Source of the DNA: Selenomonas sp. WCT3
GTDB taxonomy: Bacteria; Bacillota; Negativicutes; Selenomonadales; Selenomonadaceae
Assembly (NCBI GenBank): GCA_900100835.1
Contig: FNCM01000002.1
Location: 62,001 to 126,000 of the forward strand
Direction: 5' to 3'
Length of the DNA: 64,000 nucleotides
The notes under the pieces are model-generated. The model did not search any database, had not been told where the DNA came from, and saw nothing but the letters and a program-made list of their open reading frames with translations. The number at the start of each line of letters is the position of its first letter. Positions within the stretch are counted from its first letter, which is position 1. This document shows positions 43,012 to 51,858 of the stretch, piece by piece. The translations under genes were made by a program, and so were the position numbers.

Positions 43012-43614
43012 TTAATTGCTATATTTTGCTGCCACAGACTCCCGTAACAACTTAGCAAATTGGCGAGCTCCCTCCATATTCGGATGAACACCATCCTTAA
43101 ACCATTCCGGGTGATTAGATGCTAATGCATACCAGTCAATTACCGTGATATTCGGACGCGTCTGAGCGAGTTCGAATATATAATTATTATTCATTTTCAT
43201 CCACTGAGAATACGAACAATACGTAGTAACCCAGAAAATCTGGCGTTCCGTCCCCAACAATTTTAACAATTTCTGCGTGCCGCTAGCATAAGGCTCATGC
43301 TTAAGCAAAGGTCCATTAGTCCCTAGCTCGATAATTACCACATCACTGAGTTTTCCTGCTGACTGAAGTCTCTGAGCTGCTTCAAAACCACCACACACAT
43401 CGCGTGAACCTTTGGCATCAATGTGCGCATTCGGCAGTTGCGCCTGAATAATACTGCGATTACCACTCATGATCGAATCGCCAATCATCGTGATTCCTTC
43501 CCCAGTTAAATAGTCCGGTATCGCTGACGCTTGCGCAACAGCATTGTTCCCTCCTGACAAAATCACCCCCACCGCCAACAAAGCAGCAACTATAAAACCT
43601 CTTAGTTTACGCAT
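43012..43614 (-). CDS. Secreted SGNH-hydrolase-like protein
   Basis: The 200-residue protein has a signal peptide (GFIVAALLAVGVILSGG, cleaved near AVAQA). The mature part is an SGNH domain: GITMIGDSIMSGN (nucleophile Ser), the Asn block IELGTNGPLLKHEPYASG, and DGVHPNMEGARQF (Asp/His). It is closely paralogous to the C-terminal domain of the acyltransferase at 43650-45506. The domain transfers or removes O-acyl groups on envelope glycans; as a free periplasmic protein it may work with or instead of the fused domain. Confidence 0.82.
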   Translation of the reverse strand: MRKLRGFIVAALLAVGVILSGGNNAVAQASAIPDYLTGEGITMIGDSIMSGNRSIIQAQLPNAHIDAKGSRDVCGGFEAAQRLQSAGKLSDVVIIELGTNGPLLKHEPYASGTQKLLKLLGTERQIFWVTTYCSYSQWMKMNNNYIFELAQTRPNITVIDWYALASNHPEWFKDGVHPNMEGARQFAKLLRESVAAKYSN

Positions 43615-43649
43615 ATTTCTACTCCCCTCTTTACCGAAACAGATTACTC

Positions 43650-45506
43650 TTAATTTGACAACGCCTGAGTCAGCGTATCATGAATGAGTTTCGCATATTG
43701 TTCCGCACCTTTTATATTAGGATGAGTTCCATCCGAATATAACCAACCTGGGTTACTTCTTGCCAAAGGATACCAATCAATCCGATGAAAATTCGGCCGT
43801 GCCTGTTCCAATTCCGCTAGATATTTATTATTCATCGTCATCCATTGGGAATATGAACAATAAGTGGTAATCCAAAAAATCTGACGTTCAGTCCCCAGCA
43901 CCTTCAAAAGATTTTGCATACCGCTGGCATAGGGCTCATATTTCAGCAATGGCCCATTGGTACCGAGGGCGACCACCACAACATCCCCCAATTTTCCCTC
44001 ACGGACAAGTTTTTGGGCAGTTTCATAGCCACCGCAGACATCACGACATGACAAGGCATCGATATAGGCTTCGGGCAACAATTTCGCTATTGCCGGACTA
44101 GCGCCAACCATAACCGAATCGCCAATCATCGTAACGCCAGCACCGCGCAGCCGTGCCGCCTGACGCTCCTGCTCAGTCTTTATTTTCTGAGCTTCCTCTA
44201 CCTCTCTAGCTGCACGCTCTGCCTGTGCGTTTTTAAGCTCGGTCTGCTTCTGTTCCAGCTCCTGTTTTAACTTATAACCAGGCTGATGATTGGGGTCGAA
44301 ATCCGAAGCCAAAATGTCCTGAGTACCAAAACCAATCAGCACAATGCTAAACACAGCGGTCATAGCCACCGTATAACGTTTCACGCATTCCTTCACACCC
44401 CCACGAGAAAACCAGCTCTTCGGCTTTCCCAACAGCTCCAGTATCGCTTTAGTACAAGCCGCCAGCAACAAAATCATGACGATATCCCCAAGAGGGCCAT
44501 ATGACAATTCATGCCAGCCTGTTCGCTGAGAGAGAAAAAGGACAGGATATTGCCAAAGAAAAATCTCATAACTATGCTGGCCAATCCATTGGAAGACGGG
44601 CTTTTCCAACCGATTGCCAAATTGCGGCAAATCGATTACCGCTAATAACATCAAACAAAACAAAACCGTCAGCAACTGCATGCCACAAACATAAAGAAAC
44701 ATATCCTGACCGTTCAGCAGGAAAGTGGCTTCCAACACAGGAATCAACAGTACACCTACGAAAATTTCGCCTCGTACGGCTAAATGCCTACTGCATCTCC
44801 CAGTAACTTCCCGTTTTGTAAACCACATTCCCATAGCACTGCCAAACAGGCAGGCAAATATTCTCGTATCTGTACCGTAGTACAGTCTGCTAACATCTGC
44901 ACCATAAAGTGCCCCCATCGTCATTAGACCTGCCGAAAGCATCCCCAGCCAGCAAAGTATCCAGCCCCCCTTCCATCGTTTAAGCAGCACACAGAGCCCC
45001 AAAAGCAGCGGCCATAATACCACATACTCGAGTTCAACCCCCAAAAACCACATATGGGTAAACGGCGATGCATTAATTACCCGCGCAAAATAATCCGCAT
45101 TCATAGCCAACTGCCACCAGTTGTTGACACCGAGGAAAATCGAGACTATTTCCTTGCCACTGTCTTCCAACACCTCCGGCAACATGAAGTGATAAACTCC
45201 TACCGTCAGCAAGACAACAAACACCAATGGCGGATACAACCGTTTCAACCGCTTGAAATAATAGCACCTTACGCTAAACGATTCTGCCATATAATCGCAA
45301 ACACTGCCATAAGCCAAAAGAAATCCTGTGAGCACCAGAAATAAACAAACGCCAATATAACCTCCCACAAAAACGTCTGGACAAACATGAAAGAACGTTA
45401 TCAACGTAATAGCCAACGCCCGCAAAGCATCCAATCCCGCGATATGCCTTCGCCTGCCACCATTACTTTCCAGCGTTCCCGTATAGCTTTCCACCTTATC
45501 TGACAC
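43650..45506 (-). CDS. Acyltransferase-3/SGNH fusion, OatA-like envelope O-acetyltransferase
   Basis: About 618 residues. The N-terminal half has ten to eleven helices of the acyltransferase-3 family (GLDALRALAITLITFFHVCP, SPFTHMWFLGVELEYVVLWP, QHSYEIFLWQYPVLFL). After a last helix and a charged coiled linker comes an SGNH domain (VTMIGDSVMVGASPAIAKLL, VALGTNGPLLKYEPYASG, DGTHPNIKGAEQYA). Such proteins move acetyl groups across the inner membrane and place them on peptidoglycan or polysaccharide. I start at GTG 45506 because AAAGGAAG lies seven bases upstream; the ATG at 45533 has no site. Confidence 0.88.
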   Translation of the reverse strand: MSDKVESYTGTLESNGGRRRHIAGLDALRALAITLITFFHVCPDVFVGGYIGVCLFLVLTGFLLAYGSVCDYMAESFSVRCYYFKRLKRLYPPLVFVVLLTVGVYHFMLPEVLEDSGKEIVSIFLGVNNWWQLAMNADYFARVINASPFTHMWFLGVELEYVVLWPLLLGLCVLLKRWKGGWILCWLGMLSAGLMTMGALYGADVSRLYYGTDTRIFACLFGSAMGMWFTKREVTGRCSRHLAVRGEIFVGVLLIPVLEATFLLNGQDMFLYVCGMQLLTVLFCLMLLAVIDLPQFGNRLEKPVFQWIGQHSYEIFLWQYPVLFLSQRTGWHELSYGPLGDIVMILLLAACTKAILELLGKPKSWFSRGGVKECVKRYTVAMTAVFSIVLIGFGTQDILASDFDPNHQPGYKLKQELEQKQTELKNAQAERAAREVEEAQKIKTEQERQAARLRGAGVTMIGDSVMVGASPAIAKLLPEAYIDALSCRDVCGGYETAQKLVREGKLGDVVVVALGTNGPLLKYEPYASGMQNLLKVLGTERQIFWITTYCSYSQWMTMNNKYLAELEQARPNFHRIDWYPLARSNPGWLYSDGTHPNIKGAEQYAKLIHDTLTQALSN

Positions 45507-45649
45507 GACAATCTTCCTTTCCCAAAATCCCATATTTTCGAATGAAAAATTGTTCTATCCTTCCACCGTGCCTCTTACTCATAAGTTATTATAGCCAATT
45601 ATCTTTGTTGAAAAATGATATTATCCCATCAAGCCTCTTTCTTTTATTC

Positions 45650-46000
45650 TCATATTTTAGCAAAACTCCTACACCAAGCAAGAACCCTTTGCCCCATAAT
45701 ATCCGACTGAGTCAATAATTCCGGATCTCCACCCCAAGGGCTTGAGCCGTACGAATAATACCACCCATCAGCCTTTTTATAAAACAGCCATCTTGCCGGA
45801 GTTAGCTTCGTTCCATCGGCAGCAACAACCTTTGTTACCACTTCGCAATAACGCCCATCGGAATCCCATTGCAGGCTATCACTTTCACAATATAGATGAA
45901 TATCCTTATCGGAATACACCCAATAATCTTTGGCATCTGCTTGTGGCATTGCTAACATCATTAACGAAACACATATAATCATCATAAGTAACCGCTTCAT
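45650..46000 (-). CDS. Small exported protein
   Basis: 116 residues with a signal peptide (LLMMIICVSLMMLAMPQADA). The mature part starts KDYWVYSDKDIHLYCESDSL, a Tyr/Trp-Asp-Lys-Asp pattern similar to DYYICYDKDEKCNAFIDIDS in the neighbour at 46637-47005. It has three Cys. It is the last of four exported genes on this strand. Function unknown. Confidence 0.68.
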   Translation of the reverse strand: MKRLLMMIICVSLMMLAMPQADAKDYWVYSDKDIHLYCESDSLQWDSDGRYCEVVTKVVAADGTKLTPARWLFYKKADGWYYSYGSSPWGGDPELLTQSDIMGQRVLAWCRSFAKI

Positions 46001-46050
46001 TTTTCACACCTGCCTCCATTTAAACATACATGGATTAAATTTATTTCTAG

Positions 46051-46563
46051 CTATATGTATAAAATACCAGCTACTAATGAAATTTCAATAATGCGTCCAT
46101 CTCGTACTGTGAATTGCAAGCTATCCCGACTGCCTACCCCAGTCTTTCTTTCATTATAGTTAAACACTTTGTTACCATTCTCATCCTCCCCAATATAGTC
46201 CACTTCTCCATAGACCATTGACAATCGTCCAGAACTCATGCCCACCTTGATACCCGCAGGTGTACCTATGCCATTATTGGCTGTTGTGCTCACACTTACC
46301 ACTCCATCTCTATCGGTAGCCGTGACAATAAAACTCCCATTTCCATAACGCTGAGTATAAAATCTACTTGTTCCGCCCCATATTTTACAATCTATATATG
46401 ACGTACTTGTCGGATGTCCATATATACGTTGTACATTTGCAAAACGGGTAAACAACGTCACACCGCCTAAAGCCAACTCACTGCGAGGAATAGATGCAGA
46501 ACATATTGAGCCAACTAGACTCAACAAAACTATCATGATAGCCACAAAACGACACCGCACCAT
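46051..46563 (-). CDS. Exported protein of unknown function
   Basis: 170 residues with a signal peptide (VAIMIVLLSLVGSICSAS). The mature part includes SELALGGVTLFTRFANVQRI then YGHPTSTS and GIKVGMSSGRLSMVYGEVDY. The GVxxGxxxxxVxxxYG pattern occurs twice and suggests a duplicated beta unit, as in exported proteins that sense or bind at the surface. GGAGGGGG precedes the ATG. Confidence 0.68.
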   Translation of the reverse strand: MVRCRFVAIMIVLLSLVGSICSASIPRSELALGGVTLFTRFANVQRIYGHPTSTSYIDCKIWGGTSRFYTQRYGNGSFIVTATDRDGVVSVSTTANNGIGTPAGIKVGMSSGRLSMVYGEVDYIGEDENGNKVFNYNERKTGVGSRDSLQFTVRDGRIIEISLVAGILYI

Positions 46564-46636
46564 ATCACCCCCTCCTAATCATCGCTTCACACTTAACAGT
46601 TCATAAAAAGTAACTATTTTCTTGCATCCAATTCAT

Positions 46637-47005
46637 TCAGTTTCCATAAGCTAATCGGTCACAAAGTACACAAAAATTATAATCTAATCCCTTTTTATAT
46701 GTTGCTTCATGAAATCCGCCCCTTCCACTAGAATAATAGTACACACCTGTATGCGGGTTGTATATTACCCCCATTTTATGCCAAGAATTACCATTAGCCC
46801 AATACACACTTGCCCACGAAGTTCTGCCACGTTCGTCATAGCCCAGTACCTCTATCGAGTCAATATCTATAAACGCATTGCATTTTTCATCTTTGTCATA
46901 ACATATGTAATAATCCCTCCGGGCTTCAGTAATATCACTACCATTCCAAAAGCCTCCAACAAACGCAGCCAAACCTATCATTGCTATCATGAATTTCTTT
47001 CTCAT
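46637..47005 (-). CDS. Small exported protein, DYY-type
   Basis: 122 residues with a signal peptide (IAMIGLAAFVGGFWNGSDIT). The mature part starts RRDYYICYDKDEKCNAFIDI and contains WYK-type aromatic strands and four Cys. It is related in pattern to the proteins at 45650 and 24905. GGGGG lies seven bases before the ATG. Unknown role. Confidence 0.66.
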   Translation of the reverse strand: MRKKFMIAMIGLAAFVGGFWNGSDITEARRDYYICYDKDEKCNAFIDIDSIEVLGYDERGRTSWASVYWANGNSWHKMGVIYNPHTGVYYYSSGRGGFHEATYKKGLDYNFCVLCDRLAYGN

Positions 47006-47051
47006 CTCCTAACCCCCTTCTTATAATTACATCTGACGCATGTAAAACCTA

Positions 47052-47447
47052 TCAACGCGCAATTTCTCTACCCCACATTTCAGCAGAAATAGGTTGAGCG
47101 ATATTCCATATATTTTGTTCTACTGGAGTAGAAGAATTTACTCTTCCACGATAACCTTCGGAATTAGAAAACATCACCGGTTCTCCGACGTCATTCCAAA
47201 AATGATAATTTATATAGGACACAAGTTTACCTTGACCATTTACAGCTTTTACTGTTACATCAAATCTTCTAAAACCCGGATGCCCCATCACCACAGTTTC
47301 TGTCATAACATAGGCATGTAGACCGCTGGCATAAGTTCCTGCATAATAATCTTTTGCCAAAGCCTTATTGTCTTGTCCAATAAAAAAAATAGTTATAACC
47401 ATCAAAAACACCAAAAATATTTTGTTTACATGAAAAAAATTGCACAT
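47052..47447 (-). CDS. Small exported protein, DYYxGxY family, second copy
   Basis: 131 residues with a signal peptide (IFLVFLMVITIFFIGQDNKA). The mature part begins KDYYAGTYASGLHAYVMTET and aligns throughout with the protein at 31364-31747, 15 kb away on the other strand. AGGAGG lies six bases before the ATG. First gene of a four-gene run of exported proteins. Confidence 0.7.
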   Translation of the reverse strand: MCNFFHVNKIFLVFLMVITIFFIGQDNKALAKDYYAGTYASGLHAYVMTETVVMGHPGFRRFDVTVKAVNGQGKLVSYINYHFWNDVGEPVMFSNSEGYRGRVNSSTPVEQNIWNIAQPISAEMWGREIAR

Positions 47448-47577
47448 ATTCTTCCTCCTAACTATTCCATTTATTTTCTTCTCACGAGTTATACCTTTAT
47501 CTCTGGAACACTGTAGAAAAGTCCATAAACTTACGATACTACTGACTATTACTACAAGCGGAGGAAAAATCCTGCTA

Positions 47578-47620
47578 AAAATAGCCCTATCAAGTATCTA
47601 CATACTCGATAGGGCTATTT
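47578..47620 (-). terminator. Terminator of ridA
   Basis: AAATAGCCCTATC pairs with GATAGGGCTATTT, with inner AAGTAT/ATACT pairing; on the minus strand TATTTTTAG follows. Confidence 0.8.
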
Positions 47621-47629
47621 CTTATTTGT

Positions 47630-48007
47630 TTATCCTTCAATAACCGCCAAGGCTTCCACTTCGCATAATGCACCAGCTGGTAAATCCTTTACGGCTACAC
47701 AGCTACGGGCAGGTTTGCTGACAAAATACTTGGCATATACTTCGTTGAAGGCCTTGAAGTCGGCAATATCTGCTAAAAAGCAGGTTGTCTTTACTACGTG
47801 ATTCATGTCAGTCCCCGCAGCTTCCAGAACAGCTTCGATATTTTTGCAGCACTGCTCTGCCTGGTCTTCAATCGTAGTGGCAACAATCTTGCCAACTGCC
47901 GGGTCAATGGCGATCTGGCCGGACATATAAAGCGTATTGCCAGCTAAAACAGCCTGACTATATGGACCGACTGCGGCCGGCGCTTCATGGGTATGGATTA
48001 CGTTCAT
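47630..48007 (-). CDS. ridA: RidA-family enamine/imine deaminase
   Basis: The 125-residue protein hydrolyses reactive 2-aminoacrylate-type enamines formed by PLP enzymes. It starts MNVIHTHEAPAAVGPYSQAV and has YMSGQIAIDPAVGKIV, the active-site Arg in KPARSCVAVKDLP and the final CEVEALAVIEG. Start at the ATG at 48007, eight bases after GGAGG; the longer ORF adds nine residues of leader. Stand-alone gene with its own terminator. Confidence 0.92.
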   Translation of the reverse strand: MNVIHTHEAPAAVGPYSQAVLAGNTLYMSGQIAIDPAVGKIVATTIEDQAEQCCKNIEAVLEAAGTDMNHVVKTTCFLADIADFKAFNEVYAKYFVSKPARSCVAVKDLPAGALCEVEALAVIEG

Positions 48008-48081
48008 AAGGGTACCTCCTGCAATAGCATTCATAAATTCATCTTCTGCTATTGTACCCTATAACGCTATATGTTACAAGT

Positions 48082-48954
48082 TTACACAGCAATCTCCATG
48101 CATTGCTTTTTGTCGGGTGTATTCATCAACCCATTGATGCTGTTAAAGAGCACGGGCTGAATATCCACGGTAGGGAAACGAGCATCGCCGGCACTCCGTT
48201 CTGCCTGCACATAGACATTAAACGCTTCGACAAAGCTTACTCCACGACCACCGCGTTTCAGCGCATCGCCGCAATCCTCCAGGGATTTATGGATGGAACC
48301 ACGCATGTAGTTCGAGATTGCCCGGCAGAACAAGGCAGGCCAATAGCGATGCTGAAATTCCAGCGATTTATCCGAGTCCATCTCTACCATGCCGCACTGC
48401 TCCTTTACGGCAGCATCCTGTCCCATGGCATCGTACATCTGCGAAATCGCCAGACGAATCAGCCCTTTTTGCACATAATAAAGCGGTTCATCCTCATCCA
48501 AACGGCTGGCCGTCTGGGCATCTCCCAGCGCATCGTTATACTTCTGCATATTGAAGTAGGCCACACTACGCAAATAATAGGCACGAGCCGGTACCAGACA
48601 ACCTCGCTCTTCAATGATAGCCGTGAGATTTCCAATTGCCTTTTCCGCCTCATCATCATTGATAAGCTGCTGATCCTGCGCCAACTCCTCCTCCAGGGTG
48701 AGTTTCTTCAGCGGTTGTTTGATTGGCTCTATTGGCTCTTCTTTTTCGAAAACAGCGATGTTGCCCGTCCCATCCACAGGGAGAAGTACAGCATCTACCT
48801 TTTCCTCCGTGATAACTGCGAGTGGCTTTTCGGCCGGTTCAACGACAGCCGATACCGTCGCATCCTCATTCAACGCCTGGGAAGCATTAGCCATAGCACT
48901 GCCTGCCAGCGTCACGCAGGCCAGTGTTAAAAGGCAGATAACTCCTTTTCTCAT
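48082..48954 (-). CDS. Exported TPR-like protein
   Basis: About 290 residues. Signal peptide (VICLLTLACVTLAGSAMANA). A low-complexity acidic region (20-90) is followed by helical repeats of TPR type (PARAYYLRSVAYFNMQKYND, ALGDAQTASRLDEDEPLYYV, CRAISNYMRGSIHKSLEDCG). TPR domains hold protein partners. I start at the ATG at 48954, eight to nine bases after AGGAG. It lies 120 bases downstream of the five-gene envelope operon on the same strand and may belong to it. Confidence 0.75.
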   Translation of the reverse strand: MRKGVICLLTLACVTLAGSAMANASQALNEDATVSAVVEPAEKPLAVITEEKVDAVLLPVDGTGNIAVFEKEEPIEPIKQPLKKLTLEEELAQDQQLINDDEAEKAIGNLTAIIEERGCLVPARAYYLRSVAYFNMQKYNDALGDAQTASRLDEDEPLYYVQKGLIRLAISQMYDAMGQDAAVKEQCGMVEMDSDKSLEFQHRYWPALFCRAISNYMRGSIHKSLEDCGDALKRGGRGVSFVEAFNVYVQAERSAGDARFPTVDIQPVLFNSINGLMNTPDKKQCMEIAV

Positions 48955-49073
48955 CCATGAAACTCCTCTTCTCATCAAATTCCAATCCTATAAGCCTATT
49001 TTAACATAAACCAATATAAACCGCACCTGCTAATTTAGGAGTTTTGTCCTATAATTTTTTTTGCTAATTGGCG

Positions 49074-50324
49074 TTATCTTTCTCCTATTTTATTGTCAAC
49101 AACCTTGCATAGTCTTCGGATACTTTTGCGAAGTGCGTTTGCATAACGGTCACCATCAGATTCCGTACGGAACACACTGCAAACAATGCTGCCCGTTTGC
49201 GAATCAATCACGCGCAAGGCCACACCGACCTCATACCAAAAAGAGTAATACCCATAATGATTGGTTATCACCGTCCGGTAGTAATTCTTCGTTGCCGTCT
49301 GCTTGTTTCCATTCGAATCCTCCCATTGGAATTTCTCCGAATGATCAAACATGGTCTGGGGCGTCGCATAAGGTGGATGCCAAGTCTGGCCGCTATTGCA
49401 GCGCGTGATTTTTCCTGTGATATAATAACGGGTCTTCGTGCCGGAATTGTCGAGTTTTACCTTTTTCAACCCATCTTCAAGCTCGTCTTGGATTGCATAT
49501 TCCAGTGTTTTGGCGGTCAATTCGTCATCCTTGATATCTTCAGGGATTGCGATTTTCCCAATACTGATGGTCGGGGCATTATTCGCCACTTTTTGCGCGG
49601 CATGACGTTTCAAACGCCCCCAATCACCGACAAAGTTCTTGGTAATCTGCTTGTAGGCATGCCACGCATCGACACCGTAGTTTTTATAATAATCCACCAG
49701 CGTCATAGCCTTTTTCCCGGTCGATGCATCATAGAGGACAAAATCCATGTCCATCATCTGCAGGTAGTTGTCATACGCTGGGATCTGATGGTTTTGAATC
49801 CACGTATGGTAATTGACTTTGTATTTGTTTCCCTTCGGGCCATTGATGATGTCATGATAAGCCTCCATCCGGACCGTAGTCCAAGTAGCGGGCGAACGAT
49901 CCACGCGCACTTCCTGATGGCGCAGATGAGGAACCAGATAGCCATCGGCCATGGTGGCATCATAAATAGCTTTGGCTCGGCCTTCTTCACTGTTGAAGTT
50001 CCCGAGCAGCGCCTGATATTCCGGAGTTTCCCGCAAAATCTGCTTTTTTTCTTCCAACTGATTGCCAAAGCCCAAGAAATTGGTGTTCTTTATCTTTTTG
50101 TTGATGCGCGCATGCAGGTAGTTGTTATACCCTTGATTCGCCTCTACACGTCCGACGGCTTCGCTTCCCACCCGCATGGGTAAGAGAATGACTTTGCGGA
50201 ACTGCTTTGCCTGAATGTCGGCACTTTCATCCATCCAAATATTTCCTGCAGCAGCAGCATGTGACATACCGAAAGTCCCAGACAACAGGACACCGACAGC
50301 CAAAAAACCAAGTATTTTTTTCAT
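49074..50324 (-). CDS. Exported protein of the CsgG/FlgT-like envelope cluster
   Basis: 417 residues with a signal peptide (ILGFLAVGVLLSGTFGMSHA). A region KQFRKVILLPMRVGSEAVGR opens a domain in the style of outer-membrane NTB-like folds, and the C-terminal part contains KTRYYITGKITRCNSGQTWH and VGVALRVIDSQTGSIVCSVF, the VxVALRVIDxxTGxIV pattern also seen in the genes at 50366 and 51859. Start at the ATG at 50324, eight bases after AAGGGG. No known family named with confidence. Confidence 0.7.
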   Translation of the reverse strand: MKKILGFLAVGVLLSGTFGMSHAAAAGNIWMDESADIQAKQFRKVILLPMRVGSEAVGRVEANQGYNNYLHARINKKIKNTNFLGFGNQLEEKKQILRETPEYQALLGNFNSEEGRAKAIYDATMADGYLVPHLRHQEVRVDRSPATWTTVRMEAYHDIINGPKGNKYKVNYHTWIQNHQIPAYDNYLQMMDMDFVLYDASTGKKAMTLVDYYKNYGVDAWHAYKQITKNFVGDWGRLKRHAAQKVANNAPTISIGKIAIPEDIKDDELTAKTLEYAIQDELEDGLKKVKLDNSGTKTRYYITGKITRCNSGQTWHPPYATPQTMFDHSEKFQWEDSNGNKQTATKNYYRTVITNHYGYYSFWYEVGVALRVIDSQTGSIVCSVFRTESDGDRYANALRKSIRRLCKVVDNKIGER

Positions 50325-50365
50325 CTGCATAACCCCTTGTTCTCTCTTCAAGCTCTCCCCAGCGC

Positions 50366-51004
50366 TCACATTGCCTGTAAAAATTTATAGGCCAGATTTT
50401 GCGCGGCAATATCGAGTGCCCGGCTCACAGCCGTTTCCGTTCCCGACATTTTCCGCCGAACAATGACGCGATAATTGAGCTCGCTCTTGCGCCGCGAATC
50501 CGCCGTTGTGACAAAGACTACTTGCCCGGTATGCGCATCGATCACGCGCATGCTGAGTTCAACATGTGCGGTCTTATCCTTGCCTCCTACACCGATGGTC
50601 CCACTCTGGGATTTGATATTGCTGACATTCGTCAGATATCCATAAATCAAATAATCGGCCTCATTTTCCAATTCGGGGATGATCTCGCCTTTTCCCAGCT
50701 GCTCCATAATGGCCACCTCATCATAACGGGCCCGGATGACATCCGTATCCATAGTCCGCACATCGATGCGAGGGCTCAGGCTCAATTCCGCTTCCAGCGT
50801 CGTGCGCGGCCCGGGGAGCATTTCTTCCGGTTCCATCTGAAAATCCGTCAGCGTCACCTTTGATTTGGACACCCGATTCTGGAAGCCGACCACCATGACC
50901 ACAGGCCGATCTGCGGCCTGCGCAGCCGAGGAAAAAATACCAGCGATAAGCACGCATCCGAGCAGAACCACCCCTATTTTTCGAAGCCATTTTGTCGTAT
51001 CCAT
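50366..51004 (-). CDS. Exported CsgG-like protein
   Basis: 212 residues with a signal peptide (VVLLGCVLIAGIFSSAAQA). The mature protein has VMVVGFQNRVSKSKV, then ADYLIYGYLTNVSNIKS and VELSMRVIDAHTGQVVFVTT, the ordered elements of CsgG/LpoB-type periplasmic domains. The internal Cys is within the membrane stretch and not in a convincing lipobox. Its ATG lies two bases after the previous stop, so translation is coupled. Role: probably a subunit of an outer-membrane associated assembly; inference. Confidence 0.72.
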   Translation of the reverse strand: MDTTKWLRKIGVVLLGCVLIAGIFSSAAQAADRPVVMVVGFQNRVSKSKVTLTDFQMEPEEMLPGPRTTLEAELSLSPRIDVRTMDTDVIRARYDEVAIMEQLGKGEIIPELENEADYLIYGYLTNVSNIKSQSGTIGVGGKDKTAHVELSMRVIDAHTGQVVFVTTADSRRKSELNYRVIVRRKMSGTETAVSRALDIAAQNLAYKFLQAM

Positions 51005-51006
51005 AG

Positions 51007-51828
51007 TTATTGCACCGCTTTCATGCCATTCTTGTTCAAATCCGCCACAATATCTTCAACCTGAGCCGCCATTACCTGATTGAGCATTTCATCAACATTC
51101 ATGCCTTTACCATTTTTTACAATGGCAAAGTTCATGAGCTGTGCCGTCTTCTTGTTCTCGCAATGACCTTCAAACACCTTGCCATTGGCCGTGTTGAGGA
51201 GATAATAATCCACCACGGCGGTCACCTTTTTCCCACGAGTTTCGCGCTCCGTCCGCGAAGCAAACATGGTGTGCTTCAAGCGCACATCGACATCTTTGAG
51301 ATTGACGAATAGCATATATTGCGCCCCATAATTCTGGGCAATCTGCTCCGCCTGCTGTATCATTGACGGCGACAGATGATACGGAACCCCACTTTGTTTG
51401 CGCCAATTTTCAATCCGCGCATCATCATAGAAATACTTGCGCCCCATAGCAGCATCGGCATAGCGCACCAGTTTTGCCGCCGCTTCCCCATGCTCGAACC
51501 AATGACCATGGATGATTGCATCCATGTGGATCATCGACAACTTCGCATCTTCCTCGGATGTCCCTTCATCGTGGCGGCCGGCTTCATTCGTCATATCCGC
51601 TCTGCTTACCACCTGAAAATTTTTGGCCGTCATGTTCTGATACAACTTATCCGCAAAAGTGTCAAAGGCCTCGCGCTTTAATTCATAGTCGCCATAACTC
51701 TGAACTTCACCGATAAAAATACGTGGTCCACTTCCGGCATTATGGAAAAGACCTGCCGCTGATACACTTCCCGTAAGAAATGAGAAACCGGCCAAAGCTG
51801 CCACTGCGATCCGGCTAAATGCTTTCAT
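51007..51828 (-). CDS. Exported protein, CsgG-cluster member
   Basis: 273 residues, signal peptide (VAALAGFSFLTGSVSAAG). The mature part contains GPRIFIGEVQSYGDYELKRE, a TFADKLYQNMTAKNFQVVSR segment, YGAQYMLFVNLKDVDVRLKH and TAVVDYYLLNTANGKVFEGH. This arrangement again resembles the LpoB/CsgG-like fold with a TGKVF turn. It may be a diverged paralogue of its neighbours. Short gaps on both sides place it in the middle of the operon. Confidence 0.7.
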   Translation of the reverse strand: MKAFSRIAVAALAGFSFLTGSVSAAGLFHNAGSGPRIFIGEVQSYGDYELKREAFDTFADKLYQNMTAKNFQVVSRADMTNEAGRHDEGTSEEDAKLSMIHMDAIIHGHWFEHGEAAAKLVRYADAAMGRKYFYDDARIENWRKQSGVPYHLSPSMIQQAEQIAQNYGAQYMLFVNLKDVDVRLKHTMFASRTERETRGKKVTAVVDYYLLNTANGKVFEGHCENKKTAQLMNFAIVKNGKGMNVDEMLNQVMAAQVEDIVADLNKNGMKAVQ

Positions 51829-51858
51829 TCCTGTTCTCCTCTGTTATCACAAACCGGC

